From positions 1 to 64,000 of the forward strand of contig NZ_BMMU01000024.1 of assembly GCF_014646095.1 (NCBI RefSeq): a stretch of 64,000 nucleotides of DNA, given 5' to 3'. The DNA is from Streptomyces lacrimifluminis (lineage in GTDB: Bacteria > Actinomycetota > Actinomycetes > Streptomycetales > Streptomycetaceae). The notes beneath the pieces are model-generated. The model was not told the DNA's origin. It searched no databases and saw only the letters and a program-made list of their open reading frames with translations. Below, piece after piece: positions 34,001 through 42,513 of the stretch. The first letter of the stretch is position 1, and each line of letters begins with the position of its first letter. Position numbers and translations under genes: made by a program.

Positions 34001-34492
34001 TCAACGCCACTCGGCCGGGATGTGGGTCACCTGCTCCAGCAGGTCCCAGTCCTTGGGCCGGGAACTCGGTGAGCGCCACGGGGCGCCCTGGCCGAGCCAG
34101 TAGCCGCGGTAGTCGCGGATCCCCATGACGCTGACATCGCCCATGCTGGGCTCGTTGCCGCAGCACGGGCAGATGGCGCCCTCGTTGGGCCAGCCCTGTT
34201 CCCAGAAGGGCTCCACGCCGTCGTCGTATCCGCAGACGCGGCAGACGGTTTCCCATGCGGGGCCCTGTGGACTCCCGGTTCGGGTGGCATGCGGTAGGGC
34301 CCCTTTCGTCGGGAGGGTTCGTTTGGAGGGTGTCGGCGTTCCCTGCCCTTGTGCCCTGAGCAGCCACCGTACCGTCGGCCCGATCCGGTCCTTGCTGTCG
34401 CGCACGGCCGGGCCGCCCGGCGACATGGGTGGCCACCTCGTACTCGTGTCTCCGTCGGGCGCCGATGCAAAGTTCCTTCTTCCCTTCTGCAC
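34001..34492 (-). CDS. Small protein with two CxxC zinc-ribbon motifs
   Basis: The well-supported part is the C-terminal 83 residues. It holds two zinc knuckles, CRVCGYDDG and CPCCGNEP, followed by YRGYWLGQGAPWRSP and a Trp-rich end. Such four-cysteine ribbons bind a structural zinc. The only ATG in this frame is at 34492 (163 residues). The N-terminal 75 residues have poor coding character, so the true start may be internal and non-standard, or the gene may be 5'-damaged. The function is unknown. Confidence 0.6.
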   Translation of the reverse strand: MQKGRRNFASAPDGDTSTRWPPMSPGGPAVRDSKDRIGPTVRWLLRAQGQGTPTPSKRTLPTKGALPHATRTGSPQGPAWETVCRVCGYDDGVEPFWEQGWPNEGAICPCCGNEPSMGDVSVMGIRDYRGYWLGQGAPWRSPSSRPKDWDLLEQVTHIPAEWR

Positions 34493-34876
34493 ATTCAGGG
34501 TGACCGCGTCCGGTCCCGCCGGAGTGGCTACCTCTTCGGTGAATCACAGAACGACGCGACCCCAAGCGAAGATCAACAGGAACAAAACCTTCCACATCCC
34601 GTCGAAATCAGACCCCTTCCGCTCTACAACCCTCGATCTGACCCAGAAGTCTCTGTGCGTGAACCATGAGGTTCTACGGTGTTCGCGGGTTTGCCGTGAC
34701 TGTCGCCGGGCAAGCGCCCGCCGTTCCGCTGCCGGTTGCCGCCGCCGTTTTCGGGGCGTGGTCGGTTGACGTGGGCGGGCTTTCCGATGGGGGATCAGGT
34801 GTCGATGCAGGGCGCGGACAGTGGGCCGCCGGCTCACGGGCGGGTCGTGGGCGGGACACGGGAAGGGGTTTCGTCG
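34493..34876. other. Divergent intergenic region
   Basis: 384 bp between the zinc-ribbon gene and the acyltransferase gene. The part at about 34530-34620 is lower in G+C than its surroundings and probably contains promoters. I see no clear box, gene or repeat. Confidence 0.4.
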
Positions 34877-36067
34877 GTGATCCCGTCCCCGCGTCAGCCC
34901 CTCCCGCTCGCCACGACCGAGCACGAGTTAAAACCGGCTGGGACGACGAAGAAACCCGCCCGCACGACGGCCAGGCACGCCGCCGTCCCGGGGCGCGGTG
35001 ACCGTCGGCTCTACGCGATCGACGGGCTCCGGCTGCTCGCCGCCCTCGTCGTGGCCCTGCACCACTACGCCGGAACCTGGAGGGTCGACCAGCCGGACAA
35101 CGCGATCTGGGGCCGGCCGGTCTCCGACATCATGCCGACCTGGTTCCGGTTCTCCGCCTACGGCTGGATCGGCGTCGAGATCTTCTTCGTGATCAGCGGC
35201 TTCGTCATCTGCATGTCGTGCTGGGGGCGCACCCCGCGCCAGTTCTTCACCTCCCGCGTGATCCGGCTCTACCCGGCCTACTGGTTCGCCATCATCTTCA
35301 CCTCGGCGTGCCTCGTCGCCATGCCCGGTGTGTGGGAGCAGCACCGGGCACGCGAGGTGTTGCTCAACTTCACGATGCTGCAGTCCGGTTCACGCGTCTC
35401 GAACGTCGACGGCGTGTACTGGACCCTCTGGTCGGAGCTGCGCTTCTACCTGCTCTTCATGGCTGTTGTCGTGACCGGGCTGACGTATCGCAAGGTCGTG
35501 GTGTTCTGCTGTCTCTGGGGCGCCGCCGCGATGATCGCCCCGGCTGCCGGATTCCGTCCCGCGACGCTGATCATCAACCCCGAGGGCGCCTGGTACTTCA
35601 TCGCCGGACTGGCCCTCTACCTCATGTACCGGTTCGGCCAGGACCTGCTGCTCTGGGGCATCCTCGCCATGTCGTGGCTGATGGGACAACTTGAACTCGG
35701 GCACCGCATAGACACGATCGAACGGGTCTCCAGCTGGCGCGGCAGCGTGCTGATCTTCACCGTGTTCCTGCTGTTCATGGTCGCCGTCTCGCTCGGCTAC
35801 ACCGACCGCATCCGCTGGAAGTGGCTGGTCACGGCAGGTGCGTTGACGTACCCGTTCTATCTGATGCACTACCTGGTCGGTACGGCGATCATCAACCGCC
35901 TGCGCGACACCATGGACGCCCGCCTCCTGGTCGTGTCCGTGATCGCCGGCTTCCTCGTACTGAGCTGGCTGGTGCACAAGTTCGTGGAAGCGCCCCTGGC
36001 GCGGCTGCTGAAGCGGGGCCTGGACACGTCGTTCGCGCGGCTGCGCAACGCCTCGTCCATGTCCTGA
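34877..36067 (+). CDS. Acyltransferase 3 family membrane protein
   Basis: A protein of 396 residues from the GTG at 34877, preceded by GGAAGGGG; earlier ATGs at 34787 and 34805 are possible. It has about ten membrane segments. The family landmarks are YAIDGLRLLAALVVALHHY, where the active-site His lies, FFVISGFVICMS, and RVIRLYPAYW. These enzymes O-acylate sugars or other envelope polymers using cytosolic acyl donors. Codon 18 is TTA (34928-34930), a rare leucine codon that would make expression depend on bldA. The acceptor is unknown. Confidence 0.9.
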   Translation: MIPSPRQPLPLATTEHELKPAGTTKKPARTTARHAAVPGRGDRRLYAIDGLRLLAALVVALHHYAGTWRVDQPDNAIWGRPVSDIMPTWFRFSAYGWIGVEIFFVISGFVICMSCWGRTPRQFFTSRVIRLYPAYWFAIIFTSACLVAMPGVWEQHRAREVLLNFTMLQSGSRVSNVDGVYWTLWSELRFYLLFMAVVVTGLTYRKVVVFCCLWGAAAMIAPAAGFRPATLIINPEGAWYFIAGLALYLMYRFGQDLLLWGILAMSWLMGQLELGHRIDTIERVSSWRGSVLIFTVFLLFMVAVSLGYTDRIRWKWLVTAGALTYPFYLMHYLVGTAIINRLRDTMDARLLVVSVIAGFLVLSWLVHKFVEAPLARLLKRGLDTSFARLRNASSMS

Positions 36068-36210
36068 CCGGCCGGCCGCCCCCTCTGCCGAAACCCCGGG
36101 CCACCCTCCTGGCTCGGGGTTTCCTTCCTTTGCCGTGCGGTTCAACCCGCATGCACGGCAGGGGCGTTGACCCACCCCTGGCGCACCAGCAGAATGAGCC
36201 CGCGCGTTCC

Positions 36211-36224
36211 TGAGAGCGCTCTCA
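36211..36224 (+). promoter_or_regulatory. LacI-family-type operator TGAGAGCGCTCTCA
   Basis: A perfect 14-bp palindrome 18 bp before the ATG of the Tat-exported protein. It closely resembles the TGGGAGCGCTCCCA boxes bound by CebR-type sugar repressors in Streptomyces. The repressor gene is not in the immediate neighbourhood. Confidence 0.75.
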
Positions 36225-36242
36225 AGCCGGCAGAGGAGACCC

Positions 36243-37712
36243 ATGAACGGCAGGCCCGACAGACGACCCGACAGGCACCCCGGCAGCCAAGGCGCCCAGG
36301 TTCCCGCACTCAGCCGCCGCACTCTCCTCGGCGCCGCGGCGCTCACGGCGGCGGCCTCCGGAACCGCTCACGCGGCCGTCGGCTCGTCCTCAGGCAAAGG
36401 GACTTCCGGGAAGGAGACTTCCGGCGCGGGGACTTCCGCCCAGCGCCGCGCCCACTCCTTCCTCGCCGCCGCCATGGACGCCTACCCCGACCACGGAGAC
36501 ATCCGGCTCACCCAGAGCTACACCGACCAGGCGGGCCTGTTCAGCACGGCGTTCACCTACGACAACGCCCTCGCGATCCTCGCCCACCTCTCCGCACGCA
36601 CCGAGGCGGGCCGCCGCCGGGCCGTCGCCCTCGGGGACGCCCTGCTGTACGCGCAGGCCCACGACCCGGTGTACGACGACGGCAGGCTCCGGCAGGCCTA
36701 CAACGTCGGGCCGTACGTCTTCTTCGACGGGGTCGCCCAGCCCGACGGGTTCGTGCGAGCCGACGGCACCGCCAACGTCGGTACCCAGTTCGGGTTCACC
36801 GGTACCGCCGTGGGCGACATGGCCTGGGCCGGTATCGCCCTCGCCGCACTGGCCCGCCGGACCGGGAAACGCCGCTTCCTCGACGCCGCCGTGCGGATCG
36901 GCACCTGGATCGAGGTGAACGCCAGTACCCAACAGCCCCTCGGCGGCTACAAGTTCGGGGTCGACGGTGCCAACGCGAAACTGCCGTTCAGCTCCACCGA
37001 GCACAACACCGACCTGGTCGGCCTCTTCGGACAGCTCGCCCTGCTCACCGGGGACCGGGTGTGGCGCCAACGGCGGGCGAGGGCACGGGCGTTCGTCGAG
37101 AAGATGTGGGAGCCGGCCGGAACATCGAGCAAGGCGTCCGAGGGCTTCTTCTACACGGGTACCAACGACGGCGTGACCGTCAACAAGTCCCCGATCCCCG
37201 AGGACACCCAGACCTGGACCCACCTGGCCCTCAACTCCCGCCGCTACTCCGGTTCGTTGGACTGGGCCGCCACCGAACTGGCCGTCCTGGACAGGGCGGA
37301 CCGCACCAACAGCACAGTGCCCGCAGGACAGTCGTACGAGGGAGTCACCTTCAGCTCCGCCAGCCTTGTGGCCGACGAGGACGCCCCCATCGCCGAGTTC
37401 CAGCCCAGGCCCGACCGCAACGGCGTCTGGTTCGAGGGGACCGCACACCTCGCTCTCGCGTTCCGGGACCGAGCCGGACACGGCGACGAGGCACGCGCCC
37501 ACCGGCTGATCGCCTCCATCGAGCGCGCCCAGGAACTCCTCGGCGCCGGCCAGACCGTCGGCAGCCGGGCCCTGCCCGGGCGCGCCGGAGTCGTCTCGGC
37601 GACCAGCCCCCTCGACACCGGATTCGGATTCGGCTACTACCCGTACCGCCACACGGGCGCGACCGCCTGGTACCTGCTGGCGGCGGCCCGCTCAAATCCC
37701 CTGCGGGCCTGA
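36243..37712 (+). CDS. Tat-exported protein, probable alpha/alpha-barrel glycosidase-like
   Basis: A 489-residue protein with a twin-arginine signal (SRRTLLGAAALTAAASG at about 23-40, cleavage near AHA) and a short GTS-rich linker. A mostly helical domain from about residue 75 has repeated Ala/Leu helices and aromatic-rich turns (YDNALAILAHL, FGYYPYRHTGATAWYLLAA). This resembles the (alpha/alpha)6 barrels of glycoside hydrolases, but I cannot assign a family or catalytic residues. The LacI-type operator just upstream supports a sugar-controlled carbohydrate role. AGAGGAGACCC precedes the ATG. Confidence 0.75.
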   Translation: MNGRPDRRPDRHPGSQGAQVPALSRRTLLGAAALTAAASGTAHAAVGSSSGKGTSGKETSGAGTSAQRRAHSFLAAAMDAYPDHGDIRLTQSYTDQAGLFSTAFTYDNALAILAHLSARTEAGRRRAVALGDALLYAQAHDPVYDDGRLRQAYNVGPYVFFDGVAQPDGFVRADGTANVGTQFGFTGTAVGDMAWAGIALAALARRTGKRRFLDAAVRIGTWIEVNASTQQPLGGYKFGVDGANAKLPFSSTEHNTDLVGLFGQLALLTGDRVWRQRRARARAFVEKMWEPAGTSSKASEGFFYTGTNDGVTVNKSPIPEDTQTWTHLALNSRRYSGSLDWAATELAVLDRADRTNSTVPAGQSYEGVTFSSASLVADEDAPIAEFQPRPDRNGVWFEGTAHLALAFRDRAGHGDEARAHRLIASIERAQELLGAGQTVGSRALPGRAGVVSATSPLDTGFGFGYYPYRHTGATAWYLLAAARSNPLRA

Positions 37713-37874
37713 CGCGGTACGCGGCGAGCCGGTCCGACGACCAGATCCGACAGGCCCGCCCAGGCCCGACGAGGCGCGTTCATGCGGAACAGCAACAGGT
37801 GCATGAACGCGCCCAGCACACCCCGGAGTTGAGCCCGGATCGCCGGATCGCAAGGCCGTCAGGCGGTCAGGCCG

Positions 37875-39656
37875 TCAGGCGGTTGCCGCAGCCGCCGCCT
37901 TCCCGGCCTGACGGCCCGAGAACAGGCACCCGCCGAGGAACGTGCCCTCCAGCGACCGGTACCCGTGGACCCCGCCGCCCCCGAAGCCCGCGACCTCACC
38001 GGCCGCGTACAGACCGGGAACCGGAGTGCCGGTGGCGTCGAGGACGCGGCCCGACAGGTCGGTCTGGAGGCCGCCGAGTGTCTTGCGGGTGAGGATGTTG
38101 AGCCGTACGGCGATCAGCGGCCCGGCGGAGGAGTCCAGGATCTTGTGGGCCGACGCCGTCCGGCTGAGGACGTCGCCGGGGTAGGAGAGGGCGTTACGGA
38201 TGCCCATGACCTGGGCGTCCTTGCTGTACGCGTTGTCGATCTCGCGGTCCCGTGCCTCGATCTGGCGCTGGAGCGAGGCCAGGTCGATCAGGCTCGTGCC
38301 GGTCAGCTTGTTCATGCCCCGGACCAGCTCGGAGAGCGTCGTGGACACGACGAAGTCCTCGCCGTACTTCTTGAACCGCTCCAGCGGCTCCGGTGTCTGC
38401 CAGACGCGCGAGAGCAGCATCCAGATGTCCTTGTTGGTGAGATCAGGGTTCTGTTCGGATCCGGAGAGCGCGAACTCCTTCGCGAGGATCTTCTGGGTCG
38501 TCACGAACCAGGAGTAGTCGTAGCCGGTGTCGGTGATCGACTTGAGGGTGTGGAGGGTGTCGTACCCCGGCATGTCGGGTGCGGAGAACCGCTTGCCCGT
38601 CGCGTCGAACCACATGGAGGACGGGCCGGGCAGGATACGGATGCCGTGGCCCGCCCAGATCGGGTCGTAGTTCTTCAGACCCTCCGTGTAGTGCCACATC
38701 CGGTCCGGGTTGACGATCCGGCCGCCCGCCTTCTCGGTGATCCCGAGCATCCGCCCGTCCACGTGCGCGGGCACGCCCGTGATCATCGACTTGGGTGCGG
38801 TACCCATCCGGGCCGGCCAGTTCTGCCGTACGAGATCGTGGTTGGCCCCGATCCCGCCGGACGTCACGATCACCACCTCGGCGCTCAGCTCGAAGCTCCC
38901 GACCACCGTCCGGGAACTGGCCTTGCCCCGCGCGGCCGTGCTCGCCTCCAGAACCGCGCCGCGTACGCCGGTGACGGTGCCGTTCGTCCGGATCAACTCG
39001 TCCACGCGATGGCGGTGCTTGAACGTGACGAGCCCGTTCGCCACCGCCGCCCGCACCTTCTTCTCGAACGGTTCCACTACGGCGGGACCCGTGCCCCAGG
39101 TGACGTGGAAGCGCGGTACGGAGTTGCCGTGGCCGTCCGCGAGGCCGCCGCCGCGCTCCGCCCAGCCGACCATCGGGAACCACTGCATGCCCAGGCCGGC
39201 CAGCCAGGCCCGCTTCTCGCCGGACGCGAAGTCGACGTACGCCTGGGCCCACTTGTAGCCCCAGTGGTCCTGGCCGAGCGGGTTGTCGACGTCCCGGTCG
39301 AAGCCGGCCGAGCCCTGCCAGTCCTGCCAGGCCAGGTCCTTGGAGTCCTTGACGCCCATCAGGCGCTGCTCGGCGGAGTCGACGAAGAACAGTCCGCCGA
39401 AGGACCAGAACGCCTGGCCGCCGAGGTTGGACTCCGGTTCCTGGTCGAGCAGCAGCACCTTGCGGCCCGCAGCCGCGAGTTCGACCGTGGCGACCAGCCC
39501 GGCCAGCCCGTGGCCCACGACGATCGCGTCGGCCGACGTGGCCGCCGCCGAGGCGGCGAAGGCCGTGCCCGTCTGGGTGAGGGCGGTCGCGGCGACCGCG
39601 CCGCCGGCCAGCGTCAGTGCCCGGCGGCGGCTGACCGGGTCAGTCAAGTGCTCCAT
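37875..39656 (-). CDS. FAD-binding dehydrogenase (COG3573-like), Tat-type N-terminus
   Basis: A 593-residue flavoprotein. A twin-arginine-type N-terminus (SRRRALTLAGGAVAATAL) is followed by the dinucleotide-binding motif VVGHGLAGLVATVELA and LLLDQEPESNLGGQAFWS. The C-terminal FAD motif is GLYAAGEVAGFGGGGVHGYRSLEG. This places it in the fumarate reductase/3-ketosteroid dehydrogenase superfamily, in the branch annotated as FAD-binding dehydrogenase. The substrate is unknown. It is divergent from a PucR-type regulator across 241 bp, which suggests that the regulator controls it. Confidence 0.9.
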   Translation of the reverse strand: MEHLTDPVSRRRALTLAGGAVAATALTQTGTAFAASAAATSADAIVVGHGLAGLVATVELAAAGRKVLLLDQEPESNLGGQAFWSFGGLFFVDSAEQRLMGVKDSKDLAWQDWQGSAGFDRDVDNPLGQDHWGYKWAQAYVDFASGEKRAWLAGLGMQWFPMVGWAERGGGLADGHGNSVPRFHVTWGTGPAVVEPFEKKVRAAVANGLVTFKHRHRVDELIRTNGTVTGVRGAVLEASTAARGKASSRTVVGSFELSAEVVIVTSGGIGANHDLVRQNWPARMGTAPKSMITGVPAHVDGRMLGITEKAGGRIVNPDRMWHYTEGLKNYDPIWAGHGIRILPGPSSMWFDATGKRFSAPDMPGYDTLHTLKSITDTGYDYSWFVTTQKILAKEFALSGSEQNPDLTNKDIWMLLSRVWQTPEPLERFKKYGEDFVVSTTLSELVRGMNKLTGTSLIDLASLQRQIEARDREIDNAYSKDAQVMGIRNALSYPGDVLSRTASAHKILDSSAGPLIAVRLNILTRKTLGGLQTDLSGRVLDATGTPVPGLYAAGEVAGFGGGGVHGYRSLEGTFLGGCLFSGRQAGKAAAAATA

Positions 39657-39897
39657 GGTGGGGTGCCTTCCGGGAGGGGACGTGCGGCGGGTGCGGGTGC
39701 CGATGCGGGACCAGATGCGCGTGCACGGGCGTGTGGGGCGTCCGCGAGAAGGGTGTGTTTGTGGCGAGCCTGGGGTTACCGTCGGTAGCGCTCAGGGAAC
39801 CAGGTCGGTACGACAGTGCGGTAGTAGCCGGGAGCCAACGCCTCCGTCCCTCCGTTGTGTCCCGGCGACACCGCACCGAGGCGGAAGGGGGAGGCCC

Positions 39898-41277
39898 ATG
39901 ACGGTCCTCACCGACGTCAGCGACTCCACCGAGCGGCCCGAGCGGCCCGAGCGGTCCGGGCGGTCCGAACGCGAGACCGTCGCCGAGGTGCTGCGCGCCA
40001 TGGCCGCCGACGCGGACGTCCAGGGCGAACTCGTGCACGCGGCCCGGAAACACTCTCCCGAGGTGGCCCGGCTCGCCGAGGCGGAGACGCACTGGCACGT
40101 CACTGCCATGATCAACGCGGCCGGCGCCTGGCTGGGAGACCCCGGTGGGCGTGACCCCGGTACCGGGGACGACGGCGAACAGGGCGTAGACGCCCATGAC
40201 TTCGCCGCCGCCCTGCTGCTCGGCGCGGACCGGGCCGGCCAGGGCGTGCCGATGACCGCCGTACTGCGCGGAGTGCAGGCCGCCCACACCCGCGCCGTCG
40301 AGATCACCGTCGACCGCTGCCGTTCGGCCGGGGTGCCCGACGGCGCGCTGCTCTCCGCCGTCCTGCGGCTCAAGGAGTACGGCGACGCACTGCAACGGCA
40401 CGTCGTCCACGGGTACCGCACCGCCGAGTGGGACACCCCGCGCGCGCTGGGCGAGACCCGGGCGCGTCTGCTGCACCGGCTGCTCGTCGAAGGCGAACGG
40501 GCGCCCGCCGCAGAGGAGTTGGCGCGGGCCGGGCTGCGCCACAACGCCGTACGCCACCTCCTGGTCGCCGACCCGGGCGGCGACCCCGCCCGCACCCGGC
40601 GGCTGGCCCACCGCCTCGCCGCCCTGCGCGGCTGCCTCTTCGGCATGCTCGACGGACGGCTGGTGGGCCTGTATCCACGGCTGCCGGCGGGCGAGACGAT
40701 CGAGGACGGAGAGCGGGAGCGGGAGTGGGAGGGGAACGGGAACGGGAAAGGGAAGGGAGAGCTGGAGGGGGAAGAAGGCGGCGCGGGGAACGGCGGTGCG
40801 CTCGTCGTGGTGTCACCGGCCGTACCCCTGGAGGACCTCCGGGCCGCCTACGGCCTCTGCGTCCGCGCCCTGGACCTCGACGGAGGGGCGAGGGCGACAC
40901 CGGGATCGTACGGGCGTCACGGCGTGTACGAACTCACCGACCTGGCAGCCGAGATCGCCCTCGCCGACCAGCCGCTCCTGGGCGCCTGGCTCAGCGCCCG
41001 CCTCCTCGCGAACCTCGACCCCCGGGACGTTTTCCACCGTCAGATCGCCGTCACCGCACTGACGTTCCTCGACCACGGCCGTCGCCTCGACCGGACGGCG
41101 GCTACGCTGTTCACCCACCCCAACACCGTCCGATACCGCCTCGCCCGGCTCCAGCAGCTCACCGGTGAGTCCCTGACGGACGATCTGCCGGGCAGCGACT
41201 CCGGGCCGCTGGGCACCCTGCACTGGTGGTGGGCGCTGCGGACCTGGCTGGGGCCCGGCGTCGACGGAAAGCCGTAG
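39898..41277 (+). CDS. PucR-type regulator with C-terminal HTH
   Basis: A 459-residue transcription factor. The N-terminal helical domain resembles the RsbR/CdaR-type N-terminus of PucR-like proteins. The C-terminal helix-turn-helix reads TALTFLDHGRRLDRTAATLFTHPNTVRYRLARLQQL. Between them, about residues 268-298, is a low-complexity Glu/Gly/Asn/Lys insertion encoded by a purine-only tract. The ATG at 39898 follows GGGGGAGG. It is divergent from the FAD dehydrogenase gene and probably regulates it. Confidence 0.9.
   Translation: MTVLTDVSDSTERPERPERSGRSERETVAEVLRAMAADADVQGELVHAARKHSPEVARLAEAETHWHVTAMINAAGAWLGDPGGRDPGTGDDGEQGVDAHDFAAALLLGADRAGQGVPMTAVLRGVQAAHTRAVEITVDRCRSAGVPDGALLSAVLRLKEYGDALQRHVVHGYRTAEWDTPRALGETRARLLHRLLVEGERAPAAEELARAGLRHNAVRHLLVADPGGDPARTRRLAHRLAALRGCLFGMLDGRLVGLYPRLPAGETIEDGEREREWEGNGNGKGKGELEGEEGGAGNGGALVVVSPAVPLEDLRAAYGLCVRALDLDGGARATPGSYGRHGVYELTDLAAEIALADQPLLGAWLSARLLANLDPRDVFHRQIAVTALTFLDHGRRLDRTAATLFTHPNTVRYRLARLQQLTGESLTDDLPGSDSGPLGTLHWWWALRTWLGPGVDGKP
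40711..40780 (+). repeat. Purine-rich low-complexity tract in the PucR-type gene
   Basis: About 70 bases almost wholly G and A on the coding strand, built from GGGAGC/GGGAAC-like hexamers. It encodes the Glu/Gly/Asn/Lys insertion. Confidence 0.85.
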
Positions 41278-41396
41278 GGTGTTATGCAGAAGAGACGTAC
41301 TCAATGCGTACTTAATACATCCTTACTGTAAACAGATAGCATCCGACCGCGATGGTGTACGTCGGCGGCCGGAACGAGGTGGGTCTGGTGGGTGGC

Positions 41397-42284
41397 ATGA
41401 CGGTGGAGCCGCGTATCGCGGTGGCCGTGGTGACCATGGGAAACCGGCCCGCCGCGCTGAACGCGCTGCTGGAGTCGATCGCCAAGCAGGACCTCGCCCC
41501 CGACCGCATCGTGCTCGTCGGCAACGGCTGTCCACTGCCCGAACTACCCGGTCTCTCCGGCGAGGTGACCACCATCGAGGTCGACGAGAACCTCGGCTGT
41601 CCGGGTGGCCGCAATGTGGCCCTGGCCCGGCTGCGGGAGTTCGGGGACGTCGACGTCGTGGTCGACCTCGACGACGACGGCCTGCTCATCGACCCCGATG
41701 TGCTCACCCGCGTACGGGACCTGTACGCCGCCGACCCCCGGCTCGGCATCGTCGGTTTCCGGATCGCCGACGAGAACGGCGTGACCCAGCGCAGGCACGT
41801 CCCCAGGCCCGGCGCGGGCGACCCGATGCTCGGCGGCTACGTCACCCAGTTCCTCGGCGGCGGCCACGCCCTGCGCATGGCGATGCTCGACGAGACCGGT
41901 GACTGGCCGGCCGACTTCTTCTTCGCCCACGAGGAGACCGACCTCGCCTGGCGGGCCGTCGACGCGGGCTGGAAGATCCTCTACGAACCGCGTCTCCTGC
42001 TGCGCCACCCCAGCACCTCGCCCGCCCGGCACGCCATCTACCACCGGGTCACCGCCCGCAACCGGGTCTGGCTGGTCCGCCGTCGGCTCCCGCTGCCGCT
42101 GATCCCGGTGCATCTGGGCGTCTGGATCGCGATCACCGTCCTGCGCGGCGGCTCCACGCGCGCGCTGCGAGCCTGGTTCGCCGGTTTCGTGGAGGGCCTG
42201 CGCGAACCGGCCGGCGAACGCCGCCCGATGCGGTGGCGGACGGTGTGGACACTGACCCGGCTGGGCCGCCCGCCGGTGCTGTGA
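41397..42284 (+). CDS. Family 2 glycosyltransferase
   Basis: A protein of 295 residues from the ATG at 41397; GTG at 41379 or ATG at 41352 are alternatives. The GT-A fold starts at IAVAVVTMGNRPAALNALL, the substrate loop is ENLGCPGGRNVAL and the metal-binding acidic cluster is VVVDLDDDGLLID. FFFAHEETDLAWRA carries the catalytic-base region. A C-terminal hydrophobic segment (LPLIPVHLGVWIAITVL) could associate with the membrane. The acceptor is unknown; probable use in cell-surface polysaccharide synthesis. A strong hairpin follows. Confidence 0.9.
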   Translation: MTVEPRIAVAVVTMGNRPAALNALLESIAKQDLAPDRIVLVGNGCPLPELPGLSGEVTTIEVDENLGCPGGRNVALARLREFGDVDVVVDLDDDGLLIDPDVLTRVRDLYAADPRLGIVGFRIADENGVTQRRHVPRPGAGDPMLGGYVTQFLGGGHALRMAMLDETGDWPADFFFAHEETDLAWRAVDAGWKILYEPRLLLRHPSTSPARHAIYHRVTARNRVWLVRRRLPLPLIPVHLGVWIAITVLRGGSTRALRAWFAGFVEGLREPAGERRPMRWRTVWTLTRLGRPPVL

Positions 42285-42288
42285 GCCA

Positions 42289-42310
42289 TAGGGACGCGAT
42301 AGGGACGCGA
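42289..42310. repeat. 11-bp direct duplication after the glycosyltransferase gene
   Basis: AGGGACGCGAT occurs twice in immediate succession between the glycosyltransferase stop and its terminator hairpin. Confidence 0.85.
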
Positions 42311-42313
42311 TAA

Positions 42314-42351
42314 GAGGGCCCCGGTCGTCACCTCTGGCGACCGGAGCCCTC
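42314..42351 (+). terminator. Hairpin terminator after the glycosyltransferase gene
   Basis: GAGGGCCCCGGTCG pairs with CGACCGGAGCCCTC around a 10-nt loop with one mismatch, 30 bp after the stop. Confidence 0.8.
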
Positions 42352-42513
42352 TCGCGTACCCGGACCCGGCCGCGACGGCGACACTCCCCCGAGCTGCGCG
42401 TCATACGCGCGCACCCTCGGACCGGTTCCGTTGAGGTGATCACATCAGGCCACACCAACAGATCGCTAACATGGGAGTCCGGTAGGCGGACGAGAGGGCA
42501 GTGGGGCGAGAAC

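Noticed and set aside
36167..38092. Plus-strand open frame of 641 codons
   Set aside because: An alternative frame of the Tat-exported protein gene. It is very Arg/Pro-rich and lacks any domain.
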